This document shows positions 48,201 to 64,000 of a DNA stretch of 64,000 nucleotides, piece after piece. Positions within the stretch are counted from its first letter, which is position 1; the number at the start of each line of letters is the position of its first letter. The position numbers and the translations under genes are program-made. This DNA comes from Tetrahymena elliotti 4EA (taxonomy: Eukaryota > Ciliophora > Oligohymenophorea > Hymenostomatida > Tetrahymenidae), in the NCBI GenBank assembly GCA_000231825.2, contig JH720328.1, forward strand, positions 414,057 to 478,056, written 5' to 3'. Under the pieces are notes generated by a model that made no database searches, was not told the origin of the DNA, and saw only the letters and a list, made by a program, of their open reading frames with translations.

Positions 48201-51200
48201 CTAAGTATTGATACTATTTAAGGAGAGGGTGTAGTTACAATTGTTGAGTTGCAGATTTTATAATATAAATATTCTTTAATTATTATAATTCGTGTTTATT
48301 CTATTGTTTAGAAGCATGTAGTTTTCAAATTTTACAGTGTCAAGAATAAAGTTAGTCAAATTTAATTTGAATTGTGGATTACTATTATCTATACTAAATA
48401 TTTCACTAATTTTATCATCTATAAAAGTGCAGTTGTAAATATAAGTTTGCATATCAAGTTTCTTGCTTACTGATCTCAGTAAAAAAATATTAGAGTTGTA
48501 GAAATCAGAACTTTAAATATTAATTAAGTTTATCTAGACTTCAGAGTCAAAGTTATTAGAAATTTATTAAAAGCAAAACAAATTACTCTATTGTTCTTCT
48601 ACACTTTACTAACTAGTAACATAGCTCAATTTTAATGAGTTTAAAGTGAGCTAGCTTAAAAATTTAAATGCTATCACACAATCAAATGAATTTGATTGTA
48701 ATACTAAATTGTCAATTTGTACATTACTAATTAATAGTGATTTCAATGATGAAATAACAATCAGAGAGAATTAACTATTACTTATAGAGCATTTCTACAT
48801 TTAAAATGTATCTAATTATAAGATGTTTCCAGCTGAAATTGACACAATTGGATTACTTATTTAGTTGAAAACAGAATTTTAGATTTAAAAATTCTAAATA
48901 TAGACAGAATTCTAAGCATTAAAATTAAGTTGTATGCTTTAAGAGGGATTATTAAATCTAAGTTCATTAATAAAAAAATTCCTAATTTTAATATCAAAAG
49001 TTGCTGTGAAATTAAGAATTAAGGAGTTTGTCTGTACAGTGAGTTTCAAGTAGTCAATTACAATATAATTGCAATTAAAAGAAATATTTAAATTCAGATT
49101 TTAAGGAAATACAAGTTCCAAGTTTTTAAAAACACAAGCACCTCTACTATTAATAAAGGTATTGTTGCCTAGAGCAGGTAGAACCTAAACAGTAGTGAAA
49201 GGACTTACAACTCCTACAAAAGTAAAAACAACTCTATTATCAAAATAATAATTTGAAGCCTTCATTAAATTAATAGATGAGTTATTATAAAATCTAAAAT
49301 GAGTATTTTAGATGGTGTATGAAATAGTGGTTGCTACTGACTAATCATTTCTTTGCAAATTCAAAAGAGAGAACATATTTTAAGTATAAGGGTATATTGG
49401 TACAACTTAATCACATAGGGCATTTCCAGGTAAATTGATATTATAGCTAAATGTAAAGTAGTAATAATATGAATATCCTTCTAATACTAGATTTTAGACA
49501 TTAGATAAAGAAGAATCAAGATAAAAGTTTGTTAACTTATAGAATGGAAAACTTTAAGAAATTTTAGAAGTTTAGGTGATTCCAGTTTGTATCAAATATA
49601 AAGACACCTTATCAACAAATTAAATTAATAGAATTGAAGCATTTTACATTGAATTTATTTATTTGATGTCTTTTGTTGATTTGAAACTTCTAATGATGCA
49701 ATAGTATTTGAGTTCTCTAATAGAATATACTATGATTTATCCCTTAGTTAAGAAATAAATATACATTTAATCTGATAATATTCTATCAGCGTATGTTGGA
49801 AGGATAATGTTTGTCCATTTAAGTTATTAATAGTCATATATCGCTATTCCTCCATATCTAGAATAGTTGATGAAAATCTTTTTAAAAGTTGTGTCAAAAT
49901 AAGCAATTATATTCTATCTATTGGGAAAATTCATTGGTATTGAAGTATTAGAACTCTATGTTGATTGATCTCCTAAATTAATCAAGTAAATACATTCATC
50001 ATACACCACACCAAATATTTTATCAGGATCAGATATTATTTTATGGTGTTTCAAATTTGTAACTGAATCTGTGATGGCATATGACTTAGTTATTTACTTA
50101 TTACTGAAAATACTAAATTTAAAAGAAGAGAAATCATATATTAATAATGATTTATCACCAAAAACATATAGTAGATCTTCAGTAGGACCTAATTAATACA
50201 GCATTTCTTAATTTTGAATTTAATTTCCACCATTATCCAAAATAACACTCAGTAGGTTAATACTTCTTCTCTATGTTTAAAAAACTGCAAATGGTGATTG
50301 ACTATTGCTATTATTATAATTTATTGAAGCCACTTTTCTAATATCCTCACTCAAAACCTAAGATGATATTACTTTAAAACTTGAGTCTGTGTTTAATTAA
50401 ATATTCATTTCCAGTCCATCATATACAAAAGTCAAAAAGTATATTTATGGATTTTTGTTACTCTAGTAATAAAAAAGCAAATTTATGTTGCAAACTAATC
50501 TATTATTAAAAGTAATCAAATCAACAATTTATGCATTTAAATAGGACTTAATCGTACATTCATATCTATTAATGAATATGACATTCTAATCATTCAATTT
50601 ATAAATTTGGGGCTCAAAATTATATGGAAGGGTCTTAGTATAATCTTGCAATAAACTTGGGTATTCAATCAAGAAATAATCATTAATGCTTGATCCAATA
50701 AGCATGTTAAAGTTTTTATCAAGTTATATTCTTGTTGCAATATCTATTTATCTATTGTATACAATCAGAGCTTTTTTATAATCTATTATACTGAATGTAT
50801 TGCTAGCTTTTACAAAAAGCATTTAATTTTACTCATCATAATCCAAATATCTGCTCACAGTTAAAGCTGATATCTTTTTAATAAAATTTAATGAATAAAA
50901 TGATTAATTTTAGTGTTTGTAAATTTCCAAATAGCATTTATGATTTGAATAAGCCAAAACAAAATATTATCAAATAATTTTTTATTAAGAATTTATTTAC
51001 TGAAATTTGCTTAGAAAGAGTGAATACATGTTAGGATATATCAAAAATTAAAATAAAGCCTTTATCTGTTCCAATTATAGCTCTGTAGTTAGTTGTGTCA
51101 ATAATAATGTTAGATATCTAGCTTACAGCGTAGCTGGCTAAGCTAAATGAATCTCTACTCAAATACACTCTGTAAAGCTGTAGCTAATTTAAACCAGATG

Positions 51201-54200
51201 AGTATATAGCAAAAGAATTTATCTTTGGAAAAAACGAAACCTATTAATAAATTAGTGAATAAATAGTATAATTAATTATTATGATTACAATTTACCTAAA
51301 GTGTGGTGTCTTACAAGCATTAAGGAACCTGAGAAATTTATATGAAATTTGTTGAAAAAGTAGTTGACTACCATAGGATGTTACAAAGAGACTTCTAATA
51401 AATCACAATAAAGTCATTTTATGAAAAGTAATACATTCCTAAAATTTAATCTTTAAATAATAAGGTATTAGTTTTATCCTTAACAGCATCATAAAAAACA
51501 ACATTTTATCTATAGAAGCTCACTATTTAGTTCATCTTAAAGCTAAAAAATATCCCTCTAGGATAAATCACAGTGTCATCATAGTTAAGGAATTAGTAAA
51601 CAACTTTTAATTGAAAATCCTTTTTTATTAATAATTAAATTAATATCAATAATTAAATATTAAATTTTTTATTAAATTAATACTGTAAATAAGATAAAAA
51701 TTAAAACTTAGAATATATTCAATTATTTTCTTAAAATTAAGAATAATTAAATTATTTTTGGTGCATTTTGAGAAATGATCGAAGTATTGGAACTGAAATT
51801 GCACAGTAAATGTACTCATTTACTAAAAAGTATTGAATAAAATATTATTGTAAATAGGGTGGGTTACTTGCAAATTGAGAATGGTTATCGATGAGCTGAT
51901 AAAAGAGTATAATCTTAGGTTTTATCTATCAATTTAATATGAAGTCATCTAATTCGTAAATTGGTATATTGAGCTACTCTTTTTTGATAAAGTAAAATTT
52001 AATATTAATAATTAAAAAATAAATTTTAATTAAATTACAAAAGAATTAGAGGTGACATTAAATATCATTACACTTTAAGGTAAGATTATATATACTGCAT
52101 CGTTGTGATACAAACAATCAAATATCATATCAAATGATTAACTAAGTGAATTATAATAATTGTAGGGCAATACTTAATCTTAGACAGAAGTAAAGTTTCT
52201 AACTGTTACCTATTTTGTAGAAATATAGATACCAATATTTAATATGGGAATTAGTTAGAAAAATAAATTAGTGCTATCTGGAACTGGATTTTTGTATTCA
52301 GAAATGATTAGACTTTCATAGTTCATTACTAACTGTAAATTTTAAGATGTTCCCAAATAAGCTGAGATATTATTGTTAAACATGAGTTATTGAGTTGTGG
52401 AATAAAAACTTTGACTAGTAGAAATACTTTGATTTATCATGTATCGATTTTATGAGATAGAATACGTTTATATTGATCCTGAATCAAAAAACTATACAAT
52501 ATCTCCATAATATTAAATTATTTAAGATTTAATTTTTCCAGTTGAAAGTACATTTTGATAATCTGTAGTATTCTTAACAATGTTAAATAATAATAGGTAA
52601 CCTAAACTTATCCCCAAACAGTTAGTTCCATTCCATTAAATTATGCTATAAATATTAGAAGCACTTGACGTAGATGGTAGTTAATATTTCTTTAAACATA
52701 AATTTATTAAAAAATAATTATTTTATGATCATTCAAGAAATTAATTAAATTTACAAATAAATAAATACCTTTTTTTTAAATGTAGCTAATTCTCCAAACT
52801 CTAAAGTTGCTGTATATGATGAAGTTCCTTATACTATATACTCAACAGTATAATATAAGAAATCCTTAGATATAATTATTTAATTACTATTAGGAAATGA
52901 AGTTGTTTATGTAATAGTGTTTGTTTAAATATTAATTTTGTATAGATTTTAATTAGCAACCAAATAAAACGTGTAAGTACTATCTTAAAAGTACCCCTAA
53001 ATGTATCCTGTAAGGCTCTACAGAGTTGAATAGGCATTTTCCTTTAAAAAATATAATATATTTAAATGAGGATATGTTGAAATAGAAATTTACTTAATCG
53101 CCTTTGTAATTATATGATATCAGTTTGGCAGAGCTTGTTGTAATAGATGAGATTACCAAGAGTTTTTGACTTTTGGCTGACAAAAAGCTATTATAAATTG
53201 TGTTTGATTAAGTAACTTAGAAAGCAAAGTTTAACTATTATTCTAAAAAAAAATAAGTTAGATTTAGTAAATTTAATAAAATACATTAAGTTTAAACAGC
53301 AGATGTAAAAAAGCTAGAGTAGCAAGTAATTGGTGAGTTTTTGTCACAGCCTGTGATGATTAATGAAAATATCGTTGAAGAAAAAAACACTTGTGGTTAA
53401 TTAATTATTTAAATCTGAGAAATAGTTGCTTGAGATGGTCCAGTTAAATATTACTTAAAAGTAGGCAATAATGTAATTTTATCAATAAAAATAACTTGGA
53501 GTTGATTAAAAGAGTTTATTCCACAGAGTATCACTGTTGAAGAGTTAAAATTTAGAACATTGAAATAAGTGTCTCGTGTGATAGAGAAATCTATATCCCA
53601 AACCTTCATAATTCCTGTTAGTTGTCCTTATATAGCTTAGTTATAGCCTGTACTTAAATAGATAAAAGCATATCCAGTTTACTTAAATTCTATCCATTAA
53701 TTAAAGTCTGTTAGTTATAAGATATAAGTGCCTGCTGAATAAGGCTAATTATATTATGTTTATGGTGCAGTAGCAGATGAAATAAAATTTTTTGGTTATT
53801 CAGTAAAAGAATCTGTGGTAAATTAAAATAATTATAGAATCCTAGAGCTTTATTAACAAAGAATATCAAATGATGGATTTTTGTTCTAGTTAATTAGAAT
53901 AGGAGCTATTGTATCTGTATTAGTTTTTATTTGCTTGAGCAAAATTAATTATTAAGTTGTATCAAATGTAAAAATAAGAATAAGTGGAGATGTTATTGCA
54001 ATAATTTGATTAGACAGAAAGGAGAGAGAGCTATATTTTGGTGAGTATTATGCAAATACTTAAGAAGACTAAGTATCTAATGATAATTACTTAGAGTTAA
54101 TGCTAAATATTTGGAGAAGAATTCCTTTATCAAATTCAATTGCGACCTGATTAATAATATAAAAATACTATTAATTAATAAATAATAAAAAAAAAGTTGT

Positions 54201-55842
54201 TTTGTCCATTATTTTTTTTAATTTTGGTTAGACAAAATTAAGTTAGATGGTATTTCATTTGTTTTTTTAAAGAATTGATTAATTTAATACTTTTGATCCA
54301 ATAGAGACTAGCTGTGAAATACTTTTTGTGGTAGTTTAAACATCATATGTTGAAAAATCAGTGTTATTATTTATCTAAATGAATTAGTAACTTTTGTTAA
54401 AGTATGCTATTAAGGACCTCTAATCTGTACTTATTTATGTCAAGTAGCAGGTACCAGAATTTGGTTAAAGAGTGTCTATTCTATACTTATTACTTGTTTA
54501 ATCTAAAAAATAGCACCCAAAATTACTGCCGTAAACTAGAGGGGCTACATATTAAGCTAACACTTTAGGATAAACGTATATGCTAAAGATTGTCTCGAAA
54601 CCAAGTTTTTAATCCTGCAGAAAAGCACTTGATGTATACTTTTAAGAGTTTTAATAATGAGGCAAAAAGTCATAAGAGAATTCATACACATAATTCGATA
54701 AATTCAATGAACACACAAAATATACAAATTTTTAATTACTATATGTGAGACTTACACTTTAAACCTTAACTACGCTTATAGTAGAAACCCTCAAATCAAT
54801 TAATCTAACTTGATATATGATCAAGCTAGGTTAAGATATGCATGTCATGAATAGATTTTCTTAATCATTCTAACTCAAGAAAGTACAAAAAATGAATAGC
54901 TAATGAAAAAAAATATTATTTTTGATTAATTATTAAGTATGTATTATGTTACATAAGAAGAAGACAATTTATTGTACATCACAACGTCTAATCTTGGATA
55001 ATTTCTTATATAAATTTCACATGATGAAGTGACACTTATCAATAAGTCTTCACATTTTATTTTAAGTATGAAAATAAATAAATATTTAAGAATAAAATCT
55101 GAAATTAAGATCCATAATATTTTTAAAGAAAGTTAGCTTTCTTCACTGAAAAACGAAGAAATTCAAAAAAAGGGAATTTTTTTGCTTTTTCTTAATGCAA
55201 TTTTTTTTACCTTTTTTTGCTGAAAAAAGATGAGCAATATAATCTGAAGAAGGTGGACTAGAGACATCTTAATTTTCTTAAAATCTATAAGATGGACATA
55301 TCTCTATTTGCTAACAATTCATTGTTTAAAATGACTCATAATAATATACTTAGTTTTGACAGTAATCAGTGCAATCACTTCCTTAAGTTCCAAATTAATT
55401 TTTTACTCCACAATTTGAAGAACAAGACTAATTAAATTAGTAAAGATATAATTATATAACTAAATTTAAGAGTAAGTAAATATGGGTATACATTGTCGAC
55501 TGGGTTAAAAATCTATCCATCTTTGCAACTTAGACATCCACTTGAGCTACATTATTAGCATTAACGTGGATAACATGCATCGCATTGATATAGAGTATCT
55601 TCTTAGTAATATCCTGAAGGACATTAGCTAAAACAGCTGTTTAAATCTGTTAAAAATGGATACTAATCTTAGCATTTTATGGCTACTTAAGAACTACTGA
55701 TAACATTGTTAAAATATCCTTACGAACAATCTTCATATGGCTTTTAACATGCGCTACAGCTTAAATCTGCAGCCTAAAAATAGCCTACTTGCTGAATGCA
55801 TTAGCTATTTATAAAGGATAAGAAAGTAAAAAATAGTAACAT
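42217..55842 (-). CDS. Giant receptor-like transmembrane protein: signal peptide, Cys-rich, beta-helix, multi-pass C terminus
   Basis: A 13.6-kb minus-strand gene with many introns; I resolved only the first exons, 55492-55842 and 55211-55427, and read the rest as long in-frame blocks. The ATG at 55842 starts a signal peptide, MLLFFTFLSFINSQC (in-frame ATGs exist just upstream). A furin-like Cys-rich region follows, with CSACQKPYEDC, CFSQCPSGYYQ and CSSSGCLSCKDG. A long extracellular middle (about 48000-54800) resembles no family I know. At about 47140-47420 GGALYAEN, GGAIYL and GGAL motifs mark a pectin-lyase-type parallel beta-helix. A second Cys-rich module at about 45930-46250 reads CQVCPFGSVTC, GYWR, and GCLKGHMGPICSVC. 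The region 42700-45900 is hydrophobic with several membrane segments, and a cytosolic tail ends at TGA 42217. Ciliates carry many such proteins; ligand and role are unknown. It may be more than one gene, though no break is evident. Confidence 0.72.
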
Positions 55843-57053
55843 TTAATTATAAATCATCTATCTATCTCTTGTTTTTTAAGATTAGTCAATTTTCATGAAA
55901 AAAAATTATTAGATAAAATAAGAAAAGCGAAGTAACTTTTTTAATAATTTTACATTCATGTTTATTTCTAATAAGAAATTCCATACAAATGCTATTCATA
56001 CTCTTAGTGTAAGATCCATCCATAATCTCAATATTCTTTAGTCTTTGATTAACATATCAATAAAAAAATCAACATAACAATATTAATTTGAAGATTTCAT
56101 ATTTGTTTTTAATTTTATGTCATAAATATAAACAACTTACTCTTCTACATAAATAAAAGATCATTTAAAATAACTTAAATCATATTTAATTAAATATTTC
56201 AACCAAATTTAATTTGTAAAGTTGCGAGGTTTTCTTAATTAGTTGCACTCAATATCTAGCTTTTGTTCTTTAATATAAATTAATAGCTGGTAAATATTTT
56301 TGATATTATCTTACAGTTCTCCCCGTTAGTTTTTTGATATAAAATTAAGAATGATAATAATTATTTTTTCCAGATTTTTTGTGAAAAACAGCCAAATCTA
56401 ATTAAGTGTAATAAAAAAGTGAGAATTTTAAGAAAACGCATGAACACATCTTAATTAGTAAAAGTGCTACTAAATAATTACTGTGAATAGATTTAAAGGG
56501 AAGAAAAAGCAAATAAAATTAATTATAATAAAAATTTTTTATGATCTGAGAAAAGCTTAAGATCCGAGTCATAAAATAATTCCAAATTTTTGCAAAAAAA
56601 CTTTAAAATCTACAAATATAATGCATTAAAAAAATAATGAGTTTTAAGAAAATGAATGAATACATGAATGCAACTTAATGAGTAAAAGTATTAATTATTC
56701 TGAATAGACATACAGTCTATTAATGATAAAAAAAGTTAAATTTTATCAATATTTTCTAAGATCTGAGAAAAGCTTTAAATCAAAATTTTAATTTTGTTCC
56801 ATTAATATTTGAAATATGAATGATACTTAGAAATACAAAATACTTCTCAAAAAGAAAATAGTCTATTTAAAAGTAAATAAATTAAGAAAAGAGAAACATT
56901 ATCTGTAAAGCAAATTTTTTTAAAAATATAACAAAATATATATTTACATTACATAATTTATTTTATTAGCAGTGAAAGAGTAAAACTGACTTTAAAATGT
57001 CTAATCTATTTAGGTTTTTTTTGCTAAATAGAAATGGTTTTACACATTAATTT
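55843..57053. other. Intergenic region between two minus-strand genes
   Basis: About 1.2 kb holding the promoter of the giant receptor-like gene and the 3' flank of the OTU gene. It is AT-rich and contains the tandem duplication listed separately at 56355-56790. No coding signal was seen. Confidence 0.7.
56355..56790. repeat. Two-copy imperfect tandem repeat, period about 218 bp
   Basis: Copies at about 56355-56572 and 56575-56790. Shared blocks in the same order are a CCA-AATTTTT-GCAAAAA type start, AATGAGTTTTAAGAAAA or its variant GTGAGAATTTTAAGAAAA, ATGAA-ACAT, AGTAAAAGT, CTGTGAATAGA or CTGAATAGACA, and GATCTGAGAAAAGCTT near the end. The copies are diverged by substitutions and small indels. 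The repeat is intergenic. Confidence 0.65.
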
Positions 57054-58331
57054 TCAAATAAATACAACATCTTTTATTCGGTCAATCTTTTCTTGATTTT
57101 ATTTTTCTTTTTATACATTTTTTATTTAATCTTTTTGCTCACAACATTTTTTGTATTGCTTAAAGGAACCACAGTGGCATTTTTAATTTCTTCCCAGTTT
57201 AGTTAATTTTGACTACTCTTCAGTTTTCTTAATTTAAGAAGGATCATCTGACAATTAAATCTAAGTAAGTTATTAGATCATCTCTTTAAATTTCTTTTCT
57301 TCTTTTCTTTTGATAGTTTCTTGATGATTGCTATCATTTAATTCATTTGATACTGCTTACTCATTTTCAAGATCGCTAATATCTTAATCTTATTCTAATT
57401 CACTGTCATTGTCTTATTCATTTTGTTTGGTTTATTTTTACTTAGACTTGTGAGTTTTTTCCTTTAATTAGCTTTCAATATGTTTTTCAGATTTTTTCTA
57501 TTTTGCTTTTTCTCGCTTTTACTTTGCAATTTCTATTTTAGACAATTTACTTTTTTTGCCTTCATTTTTCTAAAGAGGTTCACTTTCAAAATCTGCTACT
57601 TATTCATTATTTTAATCTTTTTCTTCTGAATCACTATTTTCAATATTATTTTATTCTTTTTAGTCTTATTTATTCAATTCTTTTTCTATTAACTTAAAAA
57701 CTTCATTTTTTATGGGTTGCGCAGGCATATTTTGTTCATCATCTCCAATATTTCTGATGGAGCTATAATGTTCTGCTATATCTTCCTCTGAATGATATGC
57801 TAAATGAATAGTCTTTTTATCAATTCCTTTAACAGCCTATCCCTTTATCACTATATAAGGCTTCCCTTTTAAATGAATGATAAAATTGTGTCCTAATGCA
57901 GCCGAAAGTGCTTATATTTCTAAATTTCCACCCCATGCCCCTAATGAAGACATTTCATTTACATATTAATCAAATTCCATATCATAAACAAAATTTTTAA
58001 AGAAATCTTCTTATTTTTTAAGTTAATTAACTGCTATCTTTCTGTAATACATATGCATATTCTCATCACCTTCTAACTAATCTGCTACAGAACGAAAAAG
58101 ACAGTTTCCATCACCTTAAACATCTTTTATATATAGATTATACTTAGAAACTTCTTCATTAAACTCTTTCAAATGTTTTGAAAACTCATCTGAATCTTGC
58201 CAATTCTTTTATTTATGCCTCTTTTCCTTCCTTTTATTTTATCTACCTTTTTGGTCCTCTACCTCCTCTTCTTTATACTTATCCTTTTTAGATTTATTCT
58301 TTTCCTTATTATCGTTTTTTTTACCACCCAT
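57054..58331 (-). CDS. OTU-domain deubiquitinase (OTUD3-like) with C-terminal SEC-C motif
   Basis: A single-exon gene of 425 residues; the frame is open from the ATG at 58331 to TGA at 57054. The N-terminal 60 residues are Lys-rich. The OTU cysteine-protease domain spans about 60-195: IKDVQGDGNCLFRSVADQL with D74 and the catalytic C77, QLKKQEDFFKNFV, the GAWGG loop at 131-135, and the catalytic His H188 in EHYSSIR. This order and spacing match OTUD3, which removes ubiquitin from substrates. The middle is a highly charged Lys/Glu/Gln stretch, probably helical or disordered, with many TAA/TAG glutamines. Near the C terminus, residues 385-397 read CHCGSFKQYKKCC, a SEC-C zinc-binding motif best known from SecA and some plant OTU proteins. 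The gene lies head to head with MCM2. Confidence 0.92.
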
Positions 58332-59414
58332 TTATTCTACTAAACAAAAAAGTATATTTAGTATCTTACTATTCTTAATACTAAGTTGAATTAATAGAAT
58401 AAAAAACCAAATTTACATTTAAATTAGGGTACTTATCAATAATTTTTTATATTATCTATATTAATATTCTTTATCTATTATAATTCTCACCATAATTTAA
58501 AAGAAAACAACAAAAGAAGAATTTTCACTAAATCATAAGAATTGTTTATTAATAATTTTAATTTTGAGCATTTAACAAAATCTAACAATTTGATTTATAA
58601 TTTATAACACCAAAAAAAATAATTAAAAAAAATTAGTTTATTAATGTATGAACATTTAGAGTATGGCAAAATAAATATAATTAAAATAATTGCATGAAGA
58701 TTATTTTAAATTTACATTATTAATTAAATAAAATTACTCTTTTTAATTCTATAATTCAAATCAAAACAAGGTTATACTTCCTTAAAAATAGATTAAAATA
58801 ATATTTTTGATTGAAAAAAAAAAATTTTAATATTAATTTAGAGATTAAAATAAAAAAAATCTAGTTGATTTACAAAGTTAATATTTTTAGTACAATGAAA
58901 AAAAATATTTGTTCAAAAAAATAATGAAATGAGAAAGATAAATTTATTGAAAATAATGAAAGCAATTTGCTGCTTAATTGATTTACAAGACTTGAAATAG
59001 TAAAGAAATAAATGATTTACATAAATAGAGCTTTTTAGATTTAATATTAATTAGAACTTTTTTTTCAAAAATATGAACGTTGATTTTTCTATTGAATTAT
59101 GAAAATGAGTGAGCGGATAAATTGTTGCGCCTATTAAGGATAAAACCGCGTAATTCTAAATAGCCTTATGTTTTTAGAGATATTTGATAAAAAAATTGTG
59201 GGCATTAATATGCAAATTTTATTAATAATTTTAAGTGCGGACTTGAAAATATCTTTTCTTAGAAATATTAAGATTTTAAAAAAATTAAAAAATATCAAGG
59301 TAAACAACTTGCAAAAAAAATCAATACAAAAGCAAGAAGTTATTAAAATATAAGCACAATAGTTAAAAACACTAAAACTGTAGATTAAGAGATAATAAGA
59401 TAAATATTCATAAA
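58332..59414. promoter_or_regulatory. Shared divergent promoter region of OTU and MCM2 genes
   Basis: About 1.1 kb separates two divergent start codons, so both promoters lie here. Most is extremely AT-rich, but at 59108-59152 there is a patch with several CpG dinucleotides, including GAGCGG, TTGCGCC and ACCGCG. GC-containing words such as TTGCGCC resemble half of an E2F site, and E2F controls MCM genes in animals and plants; binding here is only inference. Confidence 0.5.
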
Positions 59415-62777
<3,363 letters not shown>

Positions 62778-64000
62778 AGCTGAAATAAATCTTACTCTCA
62801 AAATAGAGTATCCTGCAAATTACTTTTCAAAACACAATACTCACTCACTCCAGCTTAAAATATAAAATAATTAGTTTTTGTTTATAAAATTAAATTAGAT
62901 TGAGAAAAATATTTAACCAACAAAAAAACTTAAATATCCAATAAAAACAAATAAATAAATTATAAAAAATTTCTTAAATTTATAAATAAATTAATAACTA
63001 AAATATATCTATCTATAAATCCTTAATACTTATATACATATTTTATTCATATACCAACTTGTATAAGTAATATTACTAAATATAAAAATTTCAAAAATAA
63101 AATTAATTTTCCCTTTTGGCCATTCTTTTTGTTCAATAGATTTTATATTTTTTTTAATTTTCCAAATAAATGAGATTAGTGTAATTTAAAAATGTTTTTA
63201 AAAAGTGAGAAATAGGAGTATCAAAAGATTAAATAAATTTAATATTTTTATTTTAAATTAATCCATACTTAAATATTAGGGGTATTTACTATTAAACAAA
63301 TTCAAAGAAAAATCAATGCCATCTTCTTACTAATTATTTCTCTATATGTAGTAAGTAGATTAGACTAAAATATTAAACAATCTAAATTCTCTTTAAAACT
63401 CTTACTAATGTTTGAATCCAGTTAATTTAACAACAATCTAATTTTAAAGAAGATTTTTAGTCTAAATAATAAGCTATATATTAATTTAGACAAATTTTCA
63501 TCAAATCTTTTAAAATCATAAATAAAAAATAAATTTAATTAGTTACCTATTATATACTGCATATTTTTTATTTTTACTCTTAATTTCTTTGAATTGTTTT
63601 AAGACATAAGTACAATTTACTAAAAACAAAACTTATCATCTTCATTACTTAAAAAATAACAATTCTTTTAAAAACCTAAGAAATAAAATAATCTATTTTA
63701 GAAAGACTTTACTTCCAAACTTTCTGACTAAGACATCTCATATGATCTACCAATTGTTTTCTTGAAAAAATCTAAGATTTTAATTCTAAAATCTTCATTT
63801 CATGAAATACTTAGGCAGATTTAGTTTTTAATGTTATTCGTTACAAATTGTTTTTCTTTTCTCTTTCTTAGCAGAAATAATTTTTGGCAATTTAATTATT
63901 TTACATGAGATGGCTTTAAATTGTTTATGTAATACTTATATCCAACTATTTATGCAAATCTCGAAATAATTTTTCCTACTTTGGTAAATTCAGTTTAGAA
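62778..64000. other. AT-rich flank downstream of MCM2
   Basis: About 1.2 kb to the window edge. A minus-strand frame is open across roughly 63540-63840 and could be the 3' exon of a gene beginning outside the window, but I see no motif in it and only TGA closes frames in this code. I therefore do not call it. Confidence 0.6.

Noticed and set aside
63540..63840. Open minus-strand frame at the right edge
   Set aside because: It is open only in the sense of lacking TGA, has no recognisable motif, and chance frames of this size are common in AT-rich DNA with a single stop codon.

Overview
The window is macronuclear-type ciliate DNA, most likely from Tetrahymena or a close relative. It is very AT-rich. 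Every long gene reads through in-frame TAA and TAG, which stand where glutamine is expected, and stops only at TGA. Introns are short and AT-rich, mostly GTA...AG. All reading frames below use this code; with the standard code almost every gene looks shattered. I assembled exons by hand and accepted a model only when every splice kept frame and the total was a multiple of three.

Layout: (1) 1-393, the 3' end of a Trp/Asp-repeat protein (+). (2) 2299-4563, a multi-pass membrane RING protein (+). (3) 5912-15096, phosphatidylinositol 4-kinase alpha in 14 exons (+). (4) 15702-17184, a J-domain protein with an acidic middle and a C-terminal C2H2-like finger (-). (5) 18482-20154, a WD40 protein (+). 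(6) A 130-base run of N at 20482-20611. (7) 20771-22003, DNAAF1/LRRC50, a ciliary dynein assembly factor (-). (8) 23424-27769, a protein with two cyclic-nucleotide-binding domains and no kinase (+). (9) 28615-29897, a class I aminotransferase (-). (10) 31465-41386, a kinase-MORN-leucine-rich protein whose 3' end is an array of one-repeat exons (+). (11) 42217-55842, a giant secreted-then-membrane receptor-like protein (-). (12) 57054-58331, an OTU deubiquitinase with a SEC-C motif (-). (13) 59415-62777, MCM2 (+).

The genes look like ordinary, unlinked eukaryotic housekeeping and signalling genes rather than one pathway. The recognisable jobs are lipid signalling (PI4KA), protein folding (J protein), ubiquitin (RING, OTU), cilium assembly (DNAAF1), cyclic-nucleotide sensing, and DNA replication (MCM2). 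The least ordinary items are the kinase-MORN-LRR gene with its exon-per-repeat array and hairpin-element intron, and the adjoining giant receptor-like gene. Intergenic stretches are AT-rich and mostly featureless; I saw no tRNA, rRNA, CRISPR, telomere or chromosome-breakage sequence by eye.
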